Positions 1 to 8,455 of a stretch of DNA of 64,000 nt are shown here, piece after piece (positions within the stretch are counted from its first letter, which is position 1; each line of letters opens with the position of its first letter). The notes below the pieces were generated by a model. The model saw only the letters and a list, made by a program, of their open reading frames with translations. It was not told where the DNA came from and made no database searches. Location: NCBI GenBank assembly GCA_020632925.1, contig JACKER010000010.1, positions 1 to 64,000 on the forward strand, written 5' to 3'. The DNA comes from Alphaproteobacteria bacterium (GTDB taxonomy: Bacteria; Myxococcota_A; UBA796; GCA-2862545). A program made the position numbers and the translations under genes.

Positions 1-137
1 ACGGGCCGCAGAGGCCGAGAATCGGCCGGAGCAACTGGAATCGACTCAGAAATCGCCTTGCCATTCCATACGAACCAGATAGCCATCGATGGGGCGCGTG
101 GTGCCCCCGACACCCGAACCGCTTCCGGAGGTCCTCG

Positions 138-209
138 ATGCACATGCTGACCCGCATCGCCCAGCTCGCCGCTGTCTCCGTGAAGAACGGGACCGTCCGC
201 CCGACCTGA
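138..209 (+). CDS. Possible 23-aa leader peptide or small protein
   Basis: An ATG preceded by GGAGG at 6-nt spacing opens a 23-residue frame beginning MHMLTRIAQ and ending at a TGA. It lies about 225 nt before the MATE transporter gene on the same strand, so it could be a leader peptide or an unrelated small protein. Nothing in the peptide is recognisable. A chance frame with a chance ribosome site is quite possible in GC-rich DNA. Confidence 0.2.
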   Translation: MHMLTRIAQLAAVSVKNGTVRPT

Positions 210-399
210 CGGGGCGATCGCCGCTCGACCTCGTTCCGCCGAACGCCCTGGCCCGAAGGGTCATGGTCCGACGACGGGTCGAACCCGAAGCCGAACACCC
301 CCGATCCCGTGACCCGGGATCGATCGGTGTGATCGCCGCCCTGCCCGAGGCACCGATCGCCTCGCGGTCATCACCACCACGCTCCTGTCCTGCACGGTG

Positions 400-424
400 T
401 GCATCGCACCCTTGCAGCGATGCA
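400..424. promoter_or_regulatory. Inverted repeat before the MATE gene
   Basis: TGCATCGC at 400-407 is the exact reverse complement of GCGATGCA at 417-424, with a 9-nt loop. It abuts AGAGGT (424-429), the best ribosome site for the MATE gene. As DNA it could be an operator; as RNA a hairpin that gates translation. The sequence does not decide between these. Confidence 0.35.
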
Positions 425-434
425 GAGGTCTGTC

Positions 435-1808
435 TTGAGTTCCCAACGAAGGTCTGGCCATCGCGATCTCCTCGCGCTGGCGTGGCCCATCATCGTCTCG
501 AATCTGTCCACCACCACCCTCGCGCTGGTCAACGCGATCTGGGTCGGTCGACTCGGCACCGCCGAGCTCGGCTCGATCGGCCTCGCGACCACGCTGTTCT
601 ACCTGGTCACCGCCTTCCCCCTGGGGCTCCTCGGAGCCGTCCGCACCCTCGTCGCCCAGAGCGTCGGGGCCGATCGCGAGGAGCTCGCTCGCCGCTTCGC
701 GTGGCAGGGGCTCTGGGTCGCGCTCGCGCTCGGCGCGCTCACCGCAGCGGTCGCACCCTTCGGTCACGTCGTGTTCCCCTGGCTCGGCGCGAGCCCCGAG
801 GTCGTGGCGCCCGCCTCGATCTACAACGGGATCCGCCTGCTCGCGTCGCCGCTGACCCTCCTGCTGACGGCGTTGGTCGCCGGTGCCCAGGGTCGGGGGG
901 ACACCCGGTGGCCCATGGTCGCGAGCGTGCTCGCCAACGCCCTGAACTTCGTCCTCGACCCGATCCTGGTGTTCGGCCTCGGTCCGATCCCCGCGCTCGG
1001 CGTCGGAGGCGCGGCCGTGGGCGTCGCGGTCGGGACCTCGGCGGCGATCGGCGTGCTCGCGCTCGCCAGCCGCAGCGACCTCGGCCCCGTCGTCCGGCCC
1101 GATACCGAGCTGCTCCGCCAGGTCTGGTCCATCGGCGCTCCACAGGCCACCCAGTGGTTGCTCGACGTGGGCAGCTACCTGGCCTTCGGGTCGCTCGTGG
1201 CCGCCGCAGGTGACGCTCACCTCGCCGCTCACGTCGTCGTCGTGCGGATCGTCATGACCGCCGTGCTCCCCGGGCACGCGATCGCCGAAGCCGTCTCCGT
1301 CCAGGTGGGTCACGCGCTCGGCGCGCGGCGGGCCGGACGAGCGCTGCGTGTGGTCCGCCTCGGAGCCGTCCAGGTCACGGCCTGGATGGCCGCCACCGCG
1401 GTGCTGTTCGCGCTCACACCGGATCTGCTGGTGGCGCTGTTCGGCGCCGAGCCGGAGGTGGTGTCGCTGGTGCGCCCGGTCCTCCGCCTCTACGCCGTGT
1501 TCCAGGTCCTCGACGGCCTCGTGATGGTCGGCTTCGGCGCGCTCTCGGGCGCGGGGGACACCGGCTTCGCCATGCGCCTGTCCATCGGATCGGCGTGGCT
1601 GGTGAAGCTCCCGGTCGCGGTGTTGCTGGTGCGGGGCGCGGATCTGGGCGTCATCGGCGCGTGGGGAGGTCTCGCGGCCGAGATCACCGCGCAGGTGGTG
1701 ATGCTCGGCTGGCGCCTGCGGCTCGGCTTCGGCCGCCGGCGGTCGACGCTGCGCGAACCGTCGGCGATCGCGCTCGATCCCGCGGTCAGTCCTTCGACTG
1801 CTCCATGA
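435..1808 (+). CDS. MATE family efflux transporter
   Basis: Predicted inner-membrane multidrug/organic-cation exporter of the MATE family, driven by H+ or Na+ antiport. About 457 aa with roughly 12 hydrophobic segments in two halves, the usual MATE size. The first helix begins at LALAWPIIVS; other MATE-like features include the loop at VAGAQGRGDTR and its second-half counterpart GALSGAGDTGF. I chose TTG 435 because AGAGGT lies 5 nt upstream; ATG 420 and GTG 399 are alternatives without a ribosome site, and ATG 420 falls inside an inverted repeat. The 3' end overlaps the convergent DUF1844 gene by 23 bp. Substrate unknown. Confidence 0.88.
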   Translation: MSSQRRSGHRDLLALAWPIIVSNLSTTTLALVNAIWVGRLGTAELGSIGLATTLFYLVTAFPLGLLGAVRTLVAQSVGADREELARRFAWQGLWVALALGALTAAVAPFGHVVFPWLGASPEVVAPASIYNGIRLLASPLTLLLTALVAGAQGRGDTRWPMVASVLANALNFVLDPILVFGLGPIPALGVGGAAVGVAVGTSAAIGVLALASRSDLGPVVRPDTELLRQVWSIGAPQATQWLLDVGSYLAFGSLVAAAGDAHLAAHVVVVRIVMTAVLPGHAIAEAVSVQVGHALGARRAGRALRVVRLGAVQVTAWMAATAVLFALTPDLLVALFGAEPEVVSLVRPVLRLYAVFQVLDGLVMVGFGALSGAGDTGFAMRLSIGSAWLVKLPVAVLLVRGADLGVIGAWGGLAAEITAQVVMLGWRLRLGFGRRRSTLREPSAIALDPAVSPSTAP

Positions 1809-2037
1809 ACTTCATCCGCGTCTCGTAGAGCACGGTCTCGAGCAGGCGATTCTCCTCGTCATCCAGGTTGCCCCTGGTCTTGTCCCGCAGCAGGGACAGC
1901 AGATCGATCGAGTGGCGAGCGAGCTCGAGATCGACCTGCGGGTCGGGGCCCTGCCCGAGGTGGGTCATGGCCGAGGTCGCCAGGGAGACGACGAACGAGC
2001 TGAAGCTCACGGGCGGCAGCTGACGTTGATCGGGCAC
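1786..2037 (-). CDS. DUF1844 family small protein
   Basis: An 83-aa cytoplasmic protein matching the DUF1844 pattern: an N-terminal stretch like VSFSSFVVSLATSAMTHLG, a PQVDLELARHSIDLLSLL helix, and a final segment with DEENRLLETVLYETR. The biochemical role of this family is unknown. Start GTG 2037 follows GGAGGA with 3-nt spacing; a longer upstream frame reads as low-quality Arg/Ala sequence and was trimmed. A TATCGT hexamer upstream may be its -10 box. Convergent with and overlapping the MATE gene. Confidence 0.8.
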   Translation of the reverse strand: MPDQRQLPPVSFSSFVVSLATSAMTHLGQGPDPQVDLELARHSIDLLSLLRDKTRGNLDDEENRLLETVLYETRMKFMEQSKD

Positions 2038-2125
2038 GGATCCTCCGGAGCGCTGACGATAAGCGCGCGTCCCCGGGCGGCAAGCCCTCGCGGACGCGCC
2101 GCCGTCGGGATAGGGACTCGCCGCC

Positions 2126-2929
2126 ATGCTCTTCGCCCTGCTCGCGCTCGCCCTCGGCACCGCGCACGCCGCCCCCCGCCACCAGCCCACCGCAGAGGAG
2201 CTGTACGAGCAGGGCCTGCGCCAGATGCGCCGCGGGTACTACACGAAGGCCCTCGAGTCCTTCAACCGCGTCCGGAACTACCACCGCGACGATCCGGTCT
2301 CGGTCAAGGCGCAGCTGGCGATCGCCGATCTGCAGTTCAAGAAGGGGGACTACCAGCAGGCCCGCTTCTCGTACGAGGAGTTCGCGTCCCTCCACCCCCG
2401 TCATCCGGACCTCGACTATGTCGTGTGGCGGATCGGCCAGTCGATCTGGAAGGGAGCCCCCAAGGTGGCCGGCCGCGACCAGACCCTGACGAAGTCGGCC
2501 GTGACGGTGTGGACGGGCTTCGACGCCCGCTTCCCCGACAGCGAGTACCGTGACGACGTGGACAAGCTGCTGGAGCGTGGCCGGGAGCGACTCGCCACGA
2601 AGGAGCTGTTCGTCGCGAAGTTCTATGCCCGGACCGACAGCTGGGGCGCCGTCCGTGGTCGCACGGAGTACCTCGTCCGGAAGTACCCGGACGTTCCCCA
2701 GGTCGCCCCGGCGCTCCAGTACCTCGGGACCTCCCTGCACGCGTGGGGCGAGGTGGACGCCGCCGCCGCGGTCCGCGACCGCCTGGCCGAGGCCGCGCCC
2801 GACAGCCGGTACCTCCGCAAGCTCGATCATCAGCTGTCCAAGCCGCCCGGCGAGCCGCCCGACGAGAAGGTGTTCGTCCGCCCGTATCGAATCCGTGGCC
2901 TCGGATCCCAGCAGGCTCCCCAGCAGTAG
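2126..2929 (+). CDS. BamD-like tetratricopeptide protein, exported
   Basis: A 267-aa protein with a signal peptide (MLFALLALALGTAHA then APRH) followed by TPR-type helices: EELYEQGLRQMRRGYYTKALESF, then a second repeat at AIADLQFKKGDYQQARFSYEEF. This is the layout of BamD/YfiO, the lipoprotein that helps BamA insert outer-membrane barrels. It has no lipobox cysteine, so it may be periplasmic or not true BamD; other TPR proteins such as CpoB/YbgF-like factors are possible. It stands alone, with DUF1844 divergent upstream. Confidence 0.65.
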   Translation: MLFALLALALGTAHAAPRHQPTAEELYEQGLRQMRRGYYTKALESFNRVRNYHRDDPVSVKAQLAIADLQFKKGDYQQARFSYEEFASLHPRHPDLDYVVWRIGQSIWKGAPKVAGRDQTLTKSAVTVWTGFDARFPDSEYRDDVDKLLERGRERLATKELFVAKFYARTDSWGAVRGRTEYLVRKYPDVPQVAPALQYLGTSLHAWGEVDAAAAVRDRLAEAAPDSRYLRKLDHQLSKPPGEPPDEKVFVRPYRIRGLGSQQAPQQ

Positions 2930-3027
2930 CCGTCCTCACGCCCCCATCGACGGACACGAAGTCCCCTCGGTGTGCGACGTTGCTCCGTCCGCGGGGCGCC
3001 GTTGACGGTCCCTCGGCCGGAATTGCT

Positions 3028-3057
3028 TTGACAAGCCATGGACGGGGGGGCTACCTA
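3028..3057 (+). promoter_or_regulatory. Sigma-70-like promoter for the first lipoprotein gene
   Basis: A perfect TTGACA (-35, 3028-3033) is followed after 18 nt by TACCTA (3052-3057), or after 17 nt by CTACCT. A start of transcription near 3064 would give a leader of about 35 nt with a GAGGAG ribosome site before ATG 3099. A perfect -35 is rare by chance at this GC content. Confidence 0.5.
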
Positions 3058-3098
3058 CGGGGGGTTCGAGGTGCAGACCCCCTGCGAGGAGTTCGACG

Positions 3099-4088
3099 AT
3101 GTGGAAGTACCTCTCGGTTCTCATGGTGACGACCCTGGTGGCCTGCGGCGGCAGCGACACCGACACGGCCTCCGGTGACGACGACGACGACGACACGGGC
3201 TGCTCCAACAGCATCCTGTCGCAGTTCCCCGCGAGCGGCGATCAGGACGTGTTCTACAAGACGGACGTGCGCTTCTCCCTGGCCGCGGCCGACTCCAGCG
3301 CCGTGATCACGGTGACGGACGCCGCGGGCAACGCGGTGAACGGCAGCACCACGCTCGAGGGCACGCTCGTCAGCTGGTCGGGCGACGACCTCAGCCCCAG
3401 CACGGACTACAACGCCACCCTGTCCTACGGCTGTGGCGACGCGACGGTGAGCTGGAAGACCAGCAGCACCGGCTCCCCCACCACCGTCGACGTGACCGGC
3501 AAGGTCTACAGCCTCGACGTGGCCGGCGGCGAGTGGGTCCAGCCCCCCGGCATCGGCGACCTGCTGGCCGTCGAGCTCGAGGACGTGGAGATCCTCGTCA
3601 CCCCGACCGACGTGACCGGCAGCGACATCACCATGATGGGCGCCCTCGGCCTCGGCAACGGCGCGCAGGACGTGTGCACCGAGTCGCTGCCCTTCCCGGC
3701 GGCGAGCTGGGCCGATCCGTTCTTCTCGATCGAGACCCCCGAGCTCGAGCTCGACGTGGAGGGGTACTCCTTCACCGTGCAGGATCTCGTCCTGACGGGC
3801 GCCTTCGCTCCGGACGGCAGCCGCATCCAGGGCGCGGTCTTCCAGGGCTTCGTCGACACCCGGCCGCTCGCCACCCTGCTCGGCACGGGCAGCACCGAGA
3901 ACGCGATGTGTCTCCTGGTCGAGACCTTCGGCGTGTCCTGCGAGGCGTGCGCCGACGGCGGTGACTTCTGCCTGTCGGTCTACGTCGACAGCGTCGGCGC
4001 GGACAACCTCCCCGGCGCCGCTGCGCTGGTGGAGATCAGCGCCGCGGACGTGGCCGGCAACCCGGACTGCGCCGTCACCACTCCCTGA
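3099..4088 (+). CDS. Lipoprotein with Asp-rich linker and bacterial Ig-like domain
   Basis: A 329-aa lipoprotein: signal peptide ending in the lipobox LVAC at residue 16, a low-complexity Asp/Thr linker (DTDTASGDDDDDDTG), then an Ig-like domain of the Big_5/SbsA type (FPASGDQDVFYKTDVRFSL to DLSPSTDYNATLSY). The C-terminal part has paired cysteines (CEAC) and ends with a Cys near the terminus. It is a paralogue of the next gene, with the same order of linker, Ig-like domain and Cys-bearing tail. Probably displayed on the cell surface; function unknown. GAGGAG precedes the ATG. Confidence 0.75.
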   Translation: MWKYLSVLMVTTLVACGGSDTDTASGDDDDDDTGCSNSILSQFPASGDQDVFYKTDVRFSLAAADSSAVITVTDAAGNAVNGSTTLEGTLVSWSGDDLSPSTDYNATLSYGCGDATVSWKTSSTGSPTTVDVTGKVYSLDVAGGEWVQPPGIGDLLAVELEDVEILVTPTDVTGSDITMMGALGLGNGAQDVCTESLPFPAASWADPFFSIETPELELDVEGYSFTVQDLVLTGAFAPDGSRIQGAVFQGFVDTRPLATLLGTGSTENAMCLLVETFGVSCEACADGGDFCLSVYVDSVGADNLPGAAALVEISAADVAGNPDCAVTTP

Positions 4089-4172
4089 TCCCACGTCCTC
4101 GGTGACGATCCCTGGCCCCGGTGCCACCTCACGGTGTGCATCGGGGCTATTGTCTTTTGATGGAGGGACCGA

Positions 4173-5204
4173 ATGCTTCGACACGCCTGGTGGTTGGGGA
4201 TCCTCGTCGCCTGTAGCGGAGACACCGACACCGACAACGACACTGCTGACGCCGACGCCGACGCCGACACCGACGCCGACAGCGACGCCGACGCCGACGC
4301 CGACACCGATGCCGACTCGGACGCCGACACCGACTGCACCGCGCTGATCACCACGGTCACGCCCGCGGACCTGTCCGTGGACGTGGCCCTCAACCAGCCG
4401 ATCGTGGTGGCCTTCGACCAGGCGATCACGGACACGGACCCTCACGGCGTCACCGTCTCCAACGCCACGGGCTCGCTGGCGCTGGCCAGCGACGGGCTGT
4501 CCATGACCTGGACCCCGAGCACGCCGTACGACCGGAACACGACCTACGACGTGACCGCCACGGTCTGCGACGACTCGCTCGGCTCCTCGTTCGTCACCTC
4601 GAACACCGTGAACCCGGCCGACGTCGCCGGCAACACGTACGCGGTCCCCTGGGTCGACACCCGGGTCACGATCAACGAGCCGCCGAACGGAGCGGCCCTG
4701 TTCTTCACGCCGGCCCTGTTCCCCATCGACTACGTGATGCTGCAGGTGCTGTCGATCGACCCGCTGACCGGTGATGCCCCGGCCGCGGCGACGGTGGGTC
4801 TGGACGACGGCTTCGGACAGCCCGTGCCGGACTGCACCGTGGTGATCCGGGAGACGGGTAGCTTCGCGCAGAACCCATTGTTCACGTTCGCCGGCGACCT
4901 CCAGATCGTGATCGCGCCGGGACAGTTCGCGGACGTGGAGGACTTCGCCCTGGAGGGGACCTTCTCGTCGGACGGCTCCGCGCTGACCGCGGTCCACATG
5001 ACGGGCATGGTCGCGACCGAGCAGTTCATCGATGTCCCCGGACCGCTCCCGGCGAACTGCAACTCGATCTTCGTCGCTGCCTTCAACCCGACCTGCGTGC
5101 CATGCACGATCTCGAACTCGGGGCAGTGCATGCTCGTCGACTTCACGGCGACCCAGGCCGACCTCTACCCGTTCGTCGACATCGACACGACCTGCCCTCC
5201 CTAG
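4173..5204 (+). CDS. Lipoprotein with Asp-Ala/Asp-Thr repeat linker
   Basis: A 343-aa lipoprotein with lipobox LVAC (Cys14), then about 40 residues of alternating Asp with Ala, Thr or Ser encoded by GACGCC/GACACC triplets (4222-4335). A Big_5-like Ig domain follows (ITTVTPADLSVDVALNQPIVV to STPYDRNTTYDVT). The C-terminal domain carries Cys pairs (CVPC) and resembles the previous gene, so the two are tandem paralogues. The linker probably projects the domain away from the outer membrane. The gene shares a CTAG palindrome as its stop with the convergent pseudouridine synthase gene. Confidence 0.75.
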   Translation: MLRHAWWLGILVACSGDTDTDNDTADADADADTDADSDADADADTDADSDADTDCTALITTVTPADLSVDVALNQPIVVAFDQAITDTDPHGVTVSNATGSLALASDGLSMTWTPSTPYDRNTTYDVTATVCDDSLGSSFVTSNTVNPADVAGNTYAVPWVDTRVTINEPPNGAALFFTPALFPIDYVMLQVLSIDPLTGDAPAAATVGLDDGFGQPVPDCTVVIRETGSFAQNPLFTFAGDLQIVIAPGQFADVEDFALEGTFSSDGSALTAVHMTGMVATEQFIDVPGPLPANCNSIFVAAFNPTCVPCTISNSGQCMLVDFTATQADLYPFVDIDTTCPP

Positions 5205-6145
5205 GCCCTTGGCGGGAGGAACCCGAGCGCGTCGAACACCGCCTGCAGGTCTGCGGGGGCCGGGGCGGTGAACGACATCGGGCGCCCGTCCGCCGGGTGC
5301 CGGAGGGAGAGCCGCCACGCGTGCAGGAACGGGCGCTCCCCGCTCGGATCCACCAGCCCCTTGAGGCTGGCGGGCACGCGGCTGGTCCCCTTGCGCGCGT
5401 AGGTGGCATCGCCCACGATCGGGGATCCACGCTCCGACAGGTGGACGCGGACCTGGTGGGTGCGCCCGGTCTCGAGTCGGCAGCGCACCACGCCGACCGT
5501 GCCCGCGCGGTGCAGCACCTCCCAGTGGGTGACCGCCATGCGTCCCCGGTCTTCGGTCGTGCTCGCCTGGCGCAGGCGGTCCCTGGGGTGACGCGCGAGC
5601 CAGCTCCTCTCCGTGCCGGCGTCGGTCCGCGGCGGGTCGTGCACGACGGCGAGGTAGACCCGACCCGCCTCGTGGGTCGTGAACTGCTCCTGGAGGGCTC
5701 GGTGCGCGGCATCGGTCTTGGCGACGACCAGCAGGCCGCTGGTGCCACGGTCCAGCCGGTGGACGATGCCCGGCCGCTCCTCGCCACCGATGCCCGAGAG
5801 GTCGTCGAGGTGGTGGAGCAGCGCGTTGACGAGCGTGCCGTCCTCGTGACCCGCCGAGGGGTGGACCACCATCCCGGCGTCCTTGTCGACGACCGCCAGG
5901 TGCTCGTCCTGGTACACCACGCGGAGGGGCAGGTCCTGCGCCACGGTCGACACCGGACGTGGCGGGGGCAGGTCCACGTCGAGCTCGGCCCCCGCGGCGC
6001 AGCGCTCCGAGGGACGGGTCACCACGCGTCCGTCGAGCGTCACCCTGCCCTCGCGGATCAGCCCCGCCGCCCTCGAACGGGAGAGCTCGGGGAAGGCCTC
6101 GGCCACGGCGACGTCCAGGCGGCCCTCGACCGCCAGCCGCGTCAC
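5201..6145 (-). CDS. RluA/RluD family pseudouridine synthase
   Basis: A 314-aa RNA pseudouridine synthase, probably acting on 23S rRNA. Residues 1-60 form an S4-type RNA-binding domain (LSRSRAAGLIREGRVTLDG); the catalytic domain has the RluA signature HRLDRGTSGLLVVAKT at 129-144 with catalytic Asp132. Length and domain order match RluD, but the modified position cannot be read from sequence. GTG 6145 overlaps the stop of the upstream J-like/HTH gene (GTGA), making it the last gene of the selA operon. Confidence 0.9.
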   Translation of the reverse strand: MTRLAVEGRLDVAVAEAFPELSRSRAAGLIREGRVTLDGRVVTRPSERCAAGAELDVDLPPPRPVSTVAQDLPLRVVYQDEHLAVVDKDAGMVVHPSAGHEDGTLVNALLHHLDDLSGIGGEERPGIVHRLDRGTSGLLVVAKTDAAHRALQEQFTTHEAGRVYLAVVHDPPRTDAGTERSWLARHPRDRLRQASTTEDRGRMAVTHWEVLHRAGTVGVVRCRLETGRTHQVRVHLSERGSPIVGDATYARKGTSRVPASLKGLVDPSGERPFLHAWRLSLRHPADGRPMSFTAPAPADLQAVFDALGFLPPRA

Positions 6146-7128
6146 TGCCCCTCGTACCGCCGCATGTACCCGGACACGACCGCGTCGGCGTCGAGCTGCA
6201 GCACACGTGCGACCTCCCGCACGTACCCCCGCACGAAGGTTGCGGAGGGGAGCTGGTCGCGCGCCTCCGACTCCAGCGCCTCGAGGTACCGCACGGAGAT
6301 CCGCGTGTGGTCGGCGACGTCCTTGACCGAGAGCCCCAGCCGGCCCCGAACGGTCGCCAACAGCACACCGCCGTACCCGTGCTCGTCCACGATGCGTCCG
6401 ACCACGTCGGCGGACAGCGGATGGACGCGAGGCAGGGAGGCCTGCGGCGTGGGCGCGACGGAGGGGCGAGCGGCGGCGGGCGTGGCACCCGGGAGCACGA
6501 GGATGTCCGCGTCAGCGGCGCTGTCCACCTTGAACGACGACGGCGGCGTCGTGGGCGGGGCAGGTGCGCGCACCGACGGGCGGGGCATCGCGAACCGCGG
6601 CACCGTCGTCCCGGCGTCCGTCGCCGGCGGCGTGGTCGCCGGCTCGGAGGGCGGAGGCATCGTCGACGCCGCCCGCCCGAGCCTGGCGGGCCGCGGGCTG
6701 GTCAGGTCGTCGTCGTGAGGGATGAGCGTGGGAGGCTCCTCCGCCGCACCCGACGGAGCGAGGGGGAGCTGACCGATCTCCTGGAGCTTGCTGGTCACCC
6801 GCAGGAGCTTGGCCGCGACGGCGGCGGCCGGGTGCACGAGCGCGTCCGAGACCTCGTCCCACACCTTCGCCGGGTCACGGCTGCGGCTGTTCTCGCTCCA
6901 CGCGAGCATCGCGTCGTACCGCCGGCGACGGACGGGGTCCTGGAGCACTGCCCATGCATCGTCCAGGTGGGAGCGCTGCAGATCGATGGAGGAGGTGTCC
7001 CCTCCCTGCTCCAGCAGCGCGCGACGGCGCCGCGCGAGCCGTGAGACGGCCTGCCCGTACGCCTGACGGATGCGCGCCGCCGACGCCCCGCGGTCCACGC
7101 CGATCAGCTCGTAGAACTCGGTGCTCAT
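6142..7128 (-). CDS. J-domain-like plus RodZ-type HTH fusion protein
   Basis: A 328-aa protein with an unusual pairing. Residues 4-75 look like a J domain (FYELIGVDRGASAARIRQAY, then DDAWAVLQDPVRRRRYDAML) but the HPD tripeptide needed to stimulate Hsp70 is absent: Arg-rich sequence sits there. A long Pro/Ala-rich linker follows. Residues 245-328 match the RodZ/HTH_25 domain (RGRLGLSVKDVADHTRISVRYLEALE, then FVRGYVREVARVLQLD). It has no membrane segment, unlike RodZ. ATG 7128 lies 11 nt after the selA stop, without a clear ribosome site, suggesting coupling to selA translation. Function unknown; a regulatory or scaffold role is a guess. Confidence 0.7.
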   Translation of the reverse strand: MSTEFYELIGVDRGASAARIRQAYGQAVSRLARRRRALLEQGGDTSSIDLQRSHLDDAWAVLQDPVRRRRYDAMLAWSENSRSRDPAKVWDEVSDALVHPAAAVAAKLLRVTSKLQEIGQLPLAPSGAAEEPPTLIPHDDDLTSPRPARLGRAASTMPPPSEPATTPPATDAGTTVPRFAMPRPSVRAPAPPTTPPSSFKVDSAADADILVLPGATPAAARPSVAPTPQASLPRVHPLSADVVGRIVDEHGYGGVLLATVRGRLGLSVKDVADHTRISVRYLEALESEARDQLPSATFVRGYVREVARVLQLDADAVVSGYMRRYEGQ

Positions 7129-7138
7129 GCGGAGGAGC

Positions 7139-8455
7139 CTACTCGCTGCGGCACAGCGCGGCCAGTCGCTCCGCCAGCGCGGGGATGCGCTCGTCGGGGA
7201 CCGTGCGCACGTCGAGCAGCAGCGCGTCCCGGTGCACGCGGGCCAGGACCGCCGGCGTCCCGGTGCGGAGCGCGGTGGCGAGGGCGTCGGGCTGCGAGGT
7301 CGCCACGCGGAGCGCAAAGGAGGCCAGCGTCTCCCCCGGGACCGCGCCACCCCCCACCTGCCCGTCGGTCGCCACCACCTCGCCCACGTCGCTCGCGACC
7401 TGCAGACGCTGCGCGCGGGCCAGCAGCTCGTCCGCCGTCGTCGTCAGCATCCGGTCCACCGGCGTCACGCGACCCGCCAGGTGGTCCCCCAGCGTCGCTT
7501 CGAGCGCCGCCAGCGTCACCTTCCCCACCCGCATCGCCCGGTACAGCGGGTGTGACCGGAGCCGGGCCACCAGCTCGGCCCGACCGACGACCACACCGCT
7601 CTGCGGTCCGCCGACCAGCTTGTCGCCGGAGAACGTGCACAGGTCGACCCCGGCCTCCAGCACCTCGCGCACCGAGGGCTCACCGTGCCCGCCTCGCAGG
7701 CTGCCCGAGCCGAGATCCTCCACCAGCGGCACCCCGAGCTCGCGCCCCACGGCCGCCAGCTCCTGACGCGTGGGCTCCTCGGTGAACCCCACCACCTTGA
7801 AGTTCGATCGGTGCACCTTGAGCAGCAGGGCAGTGTCGGGGCCGGCGGCAGCCCGAACATCCGCGATGCGCGTCCGGTTCGTCGTCCCCACCTCCACGAG
7901 GCGAGCGCCCCCGCTCGCGATGATGTCCGGGACGCGGAAGGAGCCGCCGATCTCGACGAGCTCGCCGCGACTCACCACCACCTCGCGCCCCGCCGCGAGC
8001 GCCGTGAGGGCCAGGAGCACGGCGGCCGCGTTGTTGTTCACCACCAGCGCGGCCTCCGCCCCCACGAGGTGCCGGAGCTGGGCGGACACGCCGGCCAGCC
8101 GCCCACCACGCCGCCCGTCGGACAACGTGAGCTCGAGGTCGCAGCCGGAGGCGACGCGCTGCGCGGCGGCGAGCGCCGAGTCCGACCAGGGCGCACGGCC
8201 GAGGTTGGTGTGCAGCACGACACCGGTCGCGTTGATCACCTGCGTGAGACGCCCCTGGTCCAGCGCTCGTGCGCGTCGCGCCGCGTCCGCCACCAGGTCG
8301 CCCGCTCCCCCGCCAGCGCGGAGACGATCGCGCGCGGCGTCGATGGCGTCCCGGGCGGCCGCCACGGCGATCGGGAACGGCACGCCCGCGAGCGCGGGAT
8401 CCCGGGCCAACGCGTCCACCTTGGGAAGGGACCGGAACAAGGTCGAGTCGCTCAT
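7139..8455 (-). CDS. selA: L-seryl-tRNA(Sec) selenium transferase
   Basis: SelA, the PLP enzyme that converts seryl-tRNA(Sec) to selenocysteinyl-tRNA(Sec) using selenophosphate. 438 aa, close to the bacterial norm. Visible features: N-terminal LFRSLPKVDALARDP, the VINATGVVLHTNLGRAP block (73-89), EVGTTNRTR, and the PLP lysine in FSGDKLVGGPQ (Lys279). ATG 8455 follows GGAGG at 4-nt spacing and overlaps the stop of the upstream gene (ATGA). selB, selD and tRNA-Sec are not in the window. fdhD lies 5.5 kb away, a plausible metabolic link. Confidence 0.95.
   Translation of the reverse strand: MSDSTLFRSLPKVDALARDPALAGVPFPIAVAAARDAIDAARDRLRAGGGAGDLVADAARRARALDQGRLTQVINATGVVLHTNLGRAPWSDSALAAAQRVASGCDLELTLSDGRRGGRLAGVSAQLRHLVGAEAALVVNNNAAAVLLALTALAAGREVVVSRGELVEIGGSFRVPDIIASGGARLVEVGTTNRTRIADVRAAAGPDTALLLKVHRSNFKVVGFTEEPTRQELAAVGRELGVPLVEDLGSGSLRGGHGEPSVREVLEAGVDLCTFSGDKLVGGPQSGVVVGRAELVARLRSHPLYRAMRVGKVTLAALEATLGDHLAGRVTPVDRMLTTTADELLARAQRLQVASDVGEVVATDGQVGGGAVPGETLASFALRVATSQPDALATALRTGTPAVLARVHRDALLLDVRTVPDERIPALAERLAALCRSE

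Larger units (their letters stand above)
1..434. other. Intergenic region upstream of the MATE gene
   Basis: No convincing long gene is visible; open frames on both strands lack recognisable protein sequence. Two small items stand out. A 23-codon frame at 138-209 on the plus strand has a GGAGG ribosome site 6 nt before its ATG. A perfect 8-bp inverted repeat (TGCATCGC at 400-407, GCGATGCA at 417-424) lies directly before the MATE ribosome site. The window edge may cut off an upstream gene. Confidence 0.5.

Noticed and set aside
4222..4335. Short tandem repeats that could suggest a CRISPR or satellite array
   Set aside because: They are 6-bp GACGCC/GACACC codons for an Asp-rich linker in frame with a lipoprotein; no spacers of even size.
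3051..6488. Very long minus-strand frame (1145 codons) through the lipoprotein genes
   Set aside because: It reads opposite to two lipoproteins and has Val-Gly and Arg/Gly repeats that arise from the Asp-Ala/Asp-Thr codons; no start signal or domain.
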